A stretch of DNA of 64,000 nucleotides from Salinibacterium xinjiangense (lineage in GTDB: Bacteria; Actinomycetota; Actinomycetes; Actinomycetales; Microbacteriaceae): NCBI RefSeq assembly GCF_014645015.1, contig NZ_BMLC01000005.1, forward strand, positions 164,511 to 228,510, written 5' to 3'. Shown in pieces: positions 61,375-64,000 of the stretch. How positions within the stretch are numbered: the first letter of the stretch is position 1; every line of letters starts with the position of its first letter. Position numbers and translations under genes: made by a program. Under the pieces are notes generated by a model that was not told the origin of the DNA, ran no database searches, and saw only the letters and a program-made list of their open reading frames with translations.

Positions 61375-61875
61375 ATGAGCGTAGTGCGCAACAAGTCGAA
61401 CAGGATAATGGTCGTCCAGGCGGGCCGTGGTCTATTCCCGCGCCAACCCGCTTCAGCAGTCCTGGTGGCCGGGGCATCGATCGCGATTTTGGTTTTGCTC
61501 GGCGGGTGTACCTTCCCTGAAAACTATGACCACTACGCGATCTTCGACCGGGAGCCGGAACTAGCGGACGCGCCTCCCCCCGAGCTTGCCGATCAGGAAC
61601 TTTCTAGCGTCGACGTCGACTCTTTTCGCTTCGCCACCGAGTACGAGGGCGACCGCCTTTACCTGGCCAGAGAGAGTGATCGTGTAGGGGGAATCTGCCT
61701 TCTCGTTTATGGACCCGGGGATGCTGGCGTGACGGCGGCCTGCAGTGGCGGCAGTTGGGTTGATATGCGCAGGGCCGGCGCGGATGCGTATCACGTTCAC
61801 TCGGATGCCGCCCTACCGCCCCCCGGCTATAAGGACATAACGGAGAACATTTCGGTCCGGACGGATAGAGGCTAA
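61375..61875 (+). CDS. Putative lipoprotein of unknown function
   Basis: 166 aa from the ATG at 61375, which has CGGAGG five bases upstream. A basic N-terminus, hydrophobic helix and lipobox LLGGC (Cys about residue 45) give an unusually long signal; a shorter start is possible. The mature domain is acidic, with paired cysteines (GGICLLVYG, VTAACSGG) and VDVDSFRFATEYEGDRLYLA. Similar small lipoproteins with the ICLL-AACSGG pattern occur in Microbacteriaceae as I recall; function unknown. Confidence 0.78.
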   Translation: MSVVRNKSNRIMVVQAGRGLFPRQPASAVLVAGASIAILVLLGGCTFPENYDHYAIFDREPELADAPPPELADQELSSVDVDSFRFATEYEGDRLYLARESDRVGGICLLVYGPGDAGVTAACSGGSWVDMRRAGADAYHVHSDAALPPPGYKDITENISVRTDRG

Positions 61876-62311
61876 TTGATCCCATCTCCAGCGATGTCGC
61901 TGGACCGTTACCGTCCGCGGCGTTACGGCTGATCGCGGCCATCGCGACCAGCGCCGTTGCCGTTGCCGCTGCGGACGACAACGACCCCCCCCCAGACTGA
62001 GACGAGGACCCCACGGTAAGGACCAGTCGCGCGTAGTGCTCACTGATGAGTTCAATCACGACTGTTTCGCTTGGAGCGCTGACATTCCAGAACGACTTGT
62101 CGCCGTCCTTGTTGAATGTTCCGGCCCATTTCCCCGGTATCGCCAGTCCTGGGGCGCGGAGTCCTTTGGGTTCCTGATTTGCGCCGGGGTCGAATGTTGC
62201 ACCGCGGACGTGGTTCAACGGGATTTCGAGTTTGCGCGTGAAGGACCAGAGTTTGTCCAGTCCCTGTGGCTCAACAACAAGCGTTGTGTCGGTCAGAGTG
62301 ATGATGTTCAT
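61604..62311 (-). CDS. Conserved protein with SlipT-like/PH-like domain, C-terminus uncertain
   Basis: ATG at 62311 with AAAGGAA upstream. The first ~105 residues are convincing: ITLTDTTLVVEPQGLDKLWS, EIPLNHVRGATFDPG, GLRAPGLAIPGKWAGTFNKDG and SFWNVSAP, a beta-rich domain like actinobacterial proteins of unknown function. After residue ~108 the frame crosses a nine-G run (61985-61993 as C9 on plus), then becomes unconvincing and overlaps the convergent lipoprotein gene by 272 bp. A one-base change in the run would end the protein at 61923, just before the hairpin at 61887-61904. The domain name is tentative. Confidence 0.55.
   Translation of the reverse strand: MNIITLTDTTLVVEPQGLDKLWSFTRKLEIPLNHVRGATFDPGANQEPKGLRAPGLAIPGKWAGTFNKDGDKSFWNVSAPSETVVIELISEHYARLVLTVGSSSQSGGGSLSSAAATATALVAMAAISRNAADGNGPATSLEMGSISLYPSGPKCSPLCPYSRGAVGRHPSERDTHPRRPCAYQPNCRHCRPPSRQHPRVHKREGRFPLHDHSLWPGKGGRPRTRWRSEKSRRRR
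61887..61904. terminator. Short hairpin between convergent genes
   Basis: TCCAGCGA (61887-61894) and TCGCTGGA (61897-61904), separated by two bases. It sits just after the lipoprotein stop, where a shared terminator of the convergent genes would be expected. Confidence 0.4.
61985..61993. repeat. C9 homopolymer (G9 on the coding strand)
   Basis: Nine consecutive C on plus, within the minus-strand conserved gene at about codon 107-109. A slippage-prone tract that decides the C-terminal reading frame. Confidence 0.9.
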
Positions 62312-62475
62312 GCGGGTTCCTTTGTTGTGTCTTCGTCGGTATGTGATTCGCGGGCGCGCTCGAGGAGTCGCTCCCCGAGAGACTGCGAGGTGTGCTTGGA
62401 AACCCCGCCCGACAGAATGTCGAAAGCGATGGATCGAATCTCGGGGACATAGGATCGGGATAACTAGGAAGTGCC

Positions 62476-62799
62476 ATGCGACGATTTCCACTCGCTTTTC
62501 TGCCGCTGATTCTGCTGCTCCCTGGATGCTCCGGGTCCTTCGCTGGTGGGTATGACCGTGTCGTCGGCGAGAGTGACGCTTGGGGTGTCAGCGTCGCAGA
62601 TCCGAGGGTCGATTCGCTCGGTGAATGTCACGACGACCCAAGCGTGGAAACTGCAGCCCTGAGCACGGACCTGCCGTCGTCCGCCTATGGCTTGCGGCTC
62701 GTACCGGGGTCAACCGAAACCGACGCTCTGCGTCTGGCTGACTGCCTCGCCGATGCCCGCACCAGCGACACGATAACCATCAGTTCACCAGCTCAGTAG
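62476..62799 (+). CDS. Small putative lipoprotein
   Basis: 107 aa. Signal with lipobox LLPGC (Cys about 18), then a short mature part with SLGECHDDPSVETA and LADCLADARTSDTITI; the two later cysteines may pair. ATG has AGGAAG five bases upstream. Divergent from the conserved gene with the G9 tract, 164 bp apart. No family recognised. Confidence 0.75.
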   Translation: MRRFPLAFLPLILLLPGCSGSFAGGYDRVVGESDAWGVSVADPRVDSLGECHDDPSVETAALSTDLPSSAYGLRLVPGSTETDALRLADCLADARTSDTITISSPAQ

Positions 62800-62987
62800 C
62801 TGGCCCTGCTAAACGCGCAGGGTTGGGAGCAGCCGCCGCGGTCGGCCAGGCCTAAATTCGCAAACCAGTCTCACAACAAACACCTGCAAGGTCGTCCGGC
62901 GGGGCGCTTTCATCGCCGGAGTACCTCCTATCTTGAACGTCCCGTAAGCCGGACGATCAACGGGCATTGCGAGTGCGGGTCCCGCGC

Positions 62988-63932
62988 CTACGGCCCATTG
63001 CGCTTTACGAGCGCGGCGCCGAGGCGCATGAGCTCCGAGCGCACGGATGCCGGCTCGAGAACGTCAATGTATTCGCCCCATCCCGCGAGGCCACGGGCGA
63101 GCATGATTTCGGCTGGCGCACTGATTCGCACCCTGGCTTGGTGGCCGTCGATCGCGGTGTCCTCCACTGCCAGCTCGCCGAACTGTTCACGCAGGAAGGG
63201 CACGATCTCGGTATTTGTGACCACGATCGTGGATGCGCTCTCGCGCTGCTGATTCACGTCGCATACGACGCGATTCCATGCCTCTGCGAGGTCGAAGTCA
63301 TTCGGGCGGTCGGCGGGCTCGTCCGTGACAACAGCCCAGATGATCCGCTCGATGCGAAATGTGCGCTGGGCGCCATCCACGCCGCCGAGTAAGCACCACA
63401 CCTCATTCTTCTCGACCAGACCCCACGGGTCACAGAGCCTTTCGACCGGGTCGCGGTCCCAACCCCGGTAGCTCAGACGCACCTTTCGGCGCTTTATGAC
63501 AGCGGCTTGGAGTTCGGTCACGAGTGGTGGCTGTGCGCGGTGGGGCTGGCCCCACCGCGCCGGGTCAATCACGACCGCCTCTGCCGCCGCTTCGGCGTCC
63601 GTTCTAAAGGTGTCGGGAAGAGCGTGCACGAGTTTGCGGAGCGCCGACTTGGCCTCTGGGTCTACGAATGCTGCTGACCCGACCAGGAGGAATAGCGCAC
63701 GCGCCTCAGCCGATGTGAGCCCGCTCAGGTCGGTGCGAGCGCCGCCGAGTAGGTGCCACCCCCCGCCGCGGCCGGCCTGTGGGTACACGGGAATTCCCGC
63801 CGCTGACAGTGCTTCGAGATCACGCCTCGCCGTGGCGACGGATGTCTCAAACTCAGCAGCTACTTCCTTCGCTGTGACGCGTCCCCGCGCCTGCATCAGC
63901 AGCAGTGTGGCGACGAGGCGATCTGCGCGCAT
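62988..63932 (-). CDS. WYL-domain transcriptional regulator (DeoR-type HTH)
   Basis: 314 aa. N-terminal HTH (ADRLVATLLLMQARGRVT, VAAEFETSVATARRDLEAL), then WYL (about 140-215: VRLSYRGWDRDPVERLCDPWG, LVEKNEVWCLLGG) and a WCX C-terminus (EIMLARGLAGWGEYIDVLEP). Typical single-copy YafY-like regulator, usually controlling a divergent gene; here the divergent region (63933-64000) reaches the window edge. ATG at 63932. Confidence 0.93.
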   Translation of the reverse strand: MRADRLVATLLLMQARGRVTAKEVAAEFETSVATARRDLEALSAAGIPVYPQAGRGGGWHLLGGARTDLSGLTSAEARALFLLVGSAAFVDPEAKSALRKLVHALPDTFRTDAEAAAEAVVIDPARWGQPHRAQPPLVTELQAAVIKRRKVRLSYRGWDRDPVERLCDPWGLVEKNEVWCLLGGVDGAQRTFRIERIIWAVVTDEPADRPNDFDLAEAWNRVVCDVNQQRESASTIVVTNTEIVPFLREQFGELAVEDTAIDGHQARVRISAPAEIMLARGLAGWGEYIDVLEPASVRSELMRLGAALVKRNGP

Positions 63933-64000
63933 GAATTAATTGTCGCAAACAAAGTAGTCAGAAGGTGAGCACTTTACTGGTGGAGACTGAAATCACCTGA

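Noticed and set aside
61109..61477. Minus-strand frame with KVERGKESLPPENTKACAEA resembling part of an XRE-type regulator
   Set aside because: Only about 30 residues look regulator-like, no helix-turn-helix precedes them, and the frame overlaps the lipoprotein gene start; at most a remnant.

Overview
The window is high-GC actinobacterial chromosome. It has an actinobacterial respiratory supercomplex (qcrCAB plus ctaC/D/E/F, including the actinobacterial subunit IV ctaF), mycothiol synthesis (mshC), rbpA, pafB/pafC, a Ski2-like helicase next to tatA/tatC, and adjacent lnt and polyprenol-phosphate mannose synthase genes. The gene order and protein flavour suggest Microbacteriaceae; the genus cannot be named from sequence alone.

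Layout. About 1-42.6 kb is core chromosome. (i) 1-10.9 kb is respiration: an A-type Fe-S carrier, ctaC-ctaD-ctaF, then on the opposite strand ctaE-qcrC-qcrA-qcrB, then trpD. A GNAT pseudogene carrying an expanded 11-bp tandem repeat sits between the two respiratory blocks. (ii) 10.9-19.4 kb is housekeeping and stress: a YchJ-like protein, tandem universal stress protein, a tightly overlapping SDR / S9 peptidase / NUDIX / UPF0303 operon, NfeD + SPFH, a glycerophosphodiesterase and rbpA, the last with a plausible SigR/SigH-type promoter. (iii) 19.4-27.8 kb is envelope and transport: ppm/lnt, and two DUF485-like/sodium:solute symporter modules flanking a LytS/LytTR two-component system. (iv) 27.8-42.5 kb has helY-tatC-tatA, pafC-pafB, an FKBP lipoprotein, trmI, HAD phosphatase, PAC2, mshC, uppP and an M20 peptidase. 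In mycobacteria the Pup-proteasome genes lie between pafB and trmI; here that interval holds only an FKBP gene.

A tRNA-Leu(GAG) at 42.57 kb marks the change to accessory DNA. From 42.8 kb onward there is a compact three-gene unit (DDE-transposase-like protein, translationally coupled degenerate tyrosine-recombinase-like protein, and a divergent small HTH-like protein), which is the best candidate here for a poorly described mobile element. Then come a stand-alone helicase-associated-domain protein, a metallophosphoesterase gene broken by two in-frame TAG codons, a HipA-like kinase without HipB, a truncated and an intact serine recombinase, a TetR/metallo-beta-lactamase-fold pair around near-perfect palindromes, a solitary OLD-type ATPase-TOPRIM nuclease, a frameshifted MFS transporter, an orphan Imm-5-like protein, a secreted SGNH hydrolase, two GNATs, a DUF2971 protein, two small lipoproteins and a WYL regulator. 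The density of broken genes and recombinases marks 42.6-64 kb as a decaying genomic island with defence-like content.

Limits: all family assignments come from reading motifs by eye, with no database search. Start codons were chosen from Shine-Dalgarno-like sequences, overlaps with upstream genes and remembered family N-termini.
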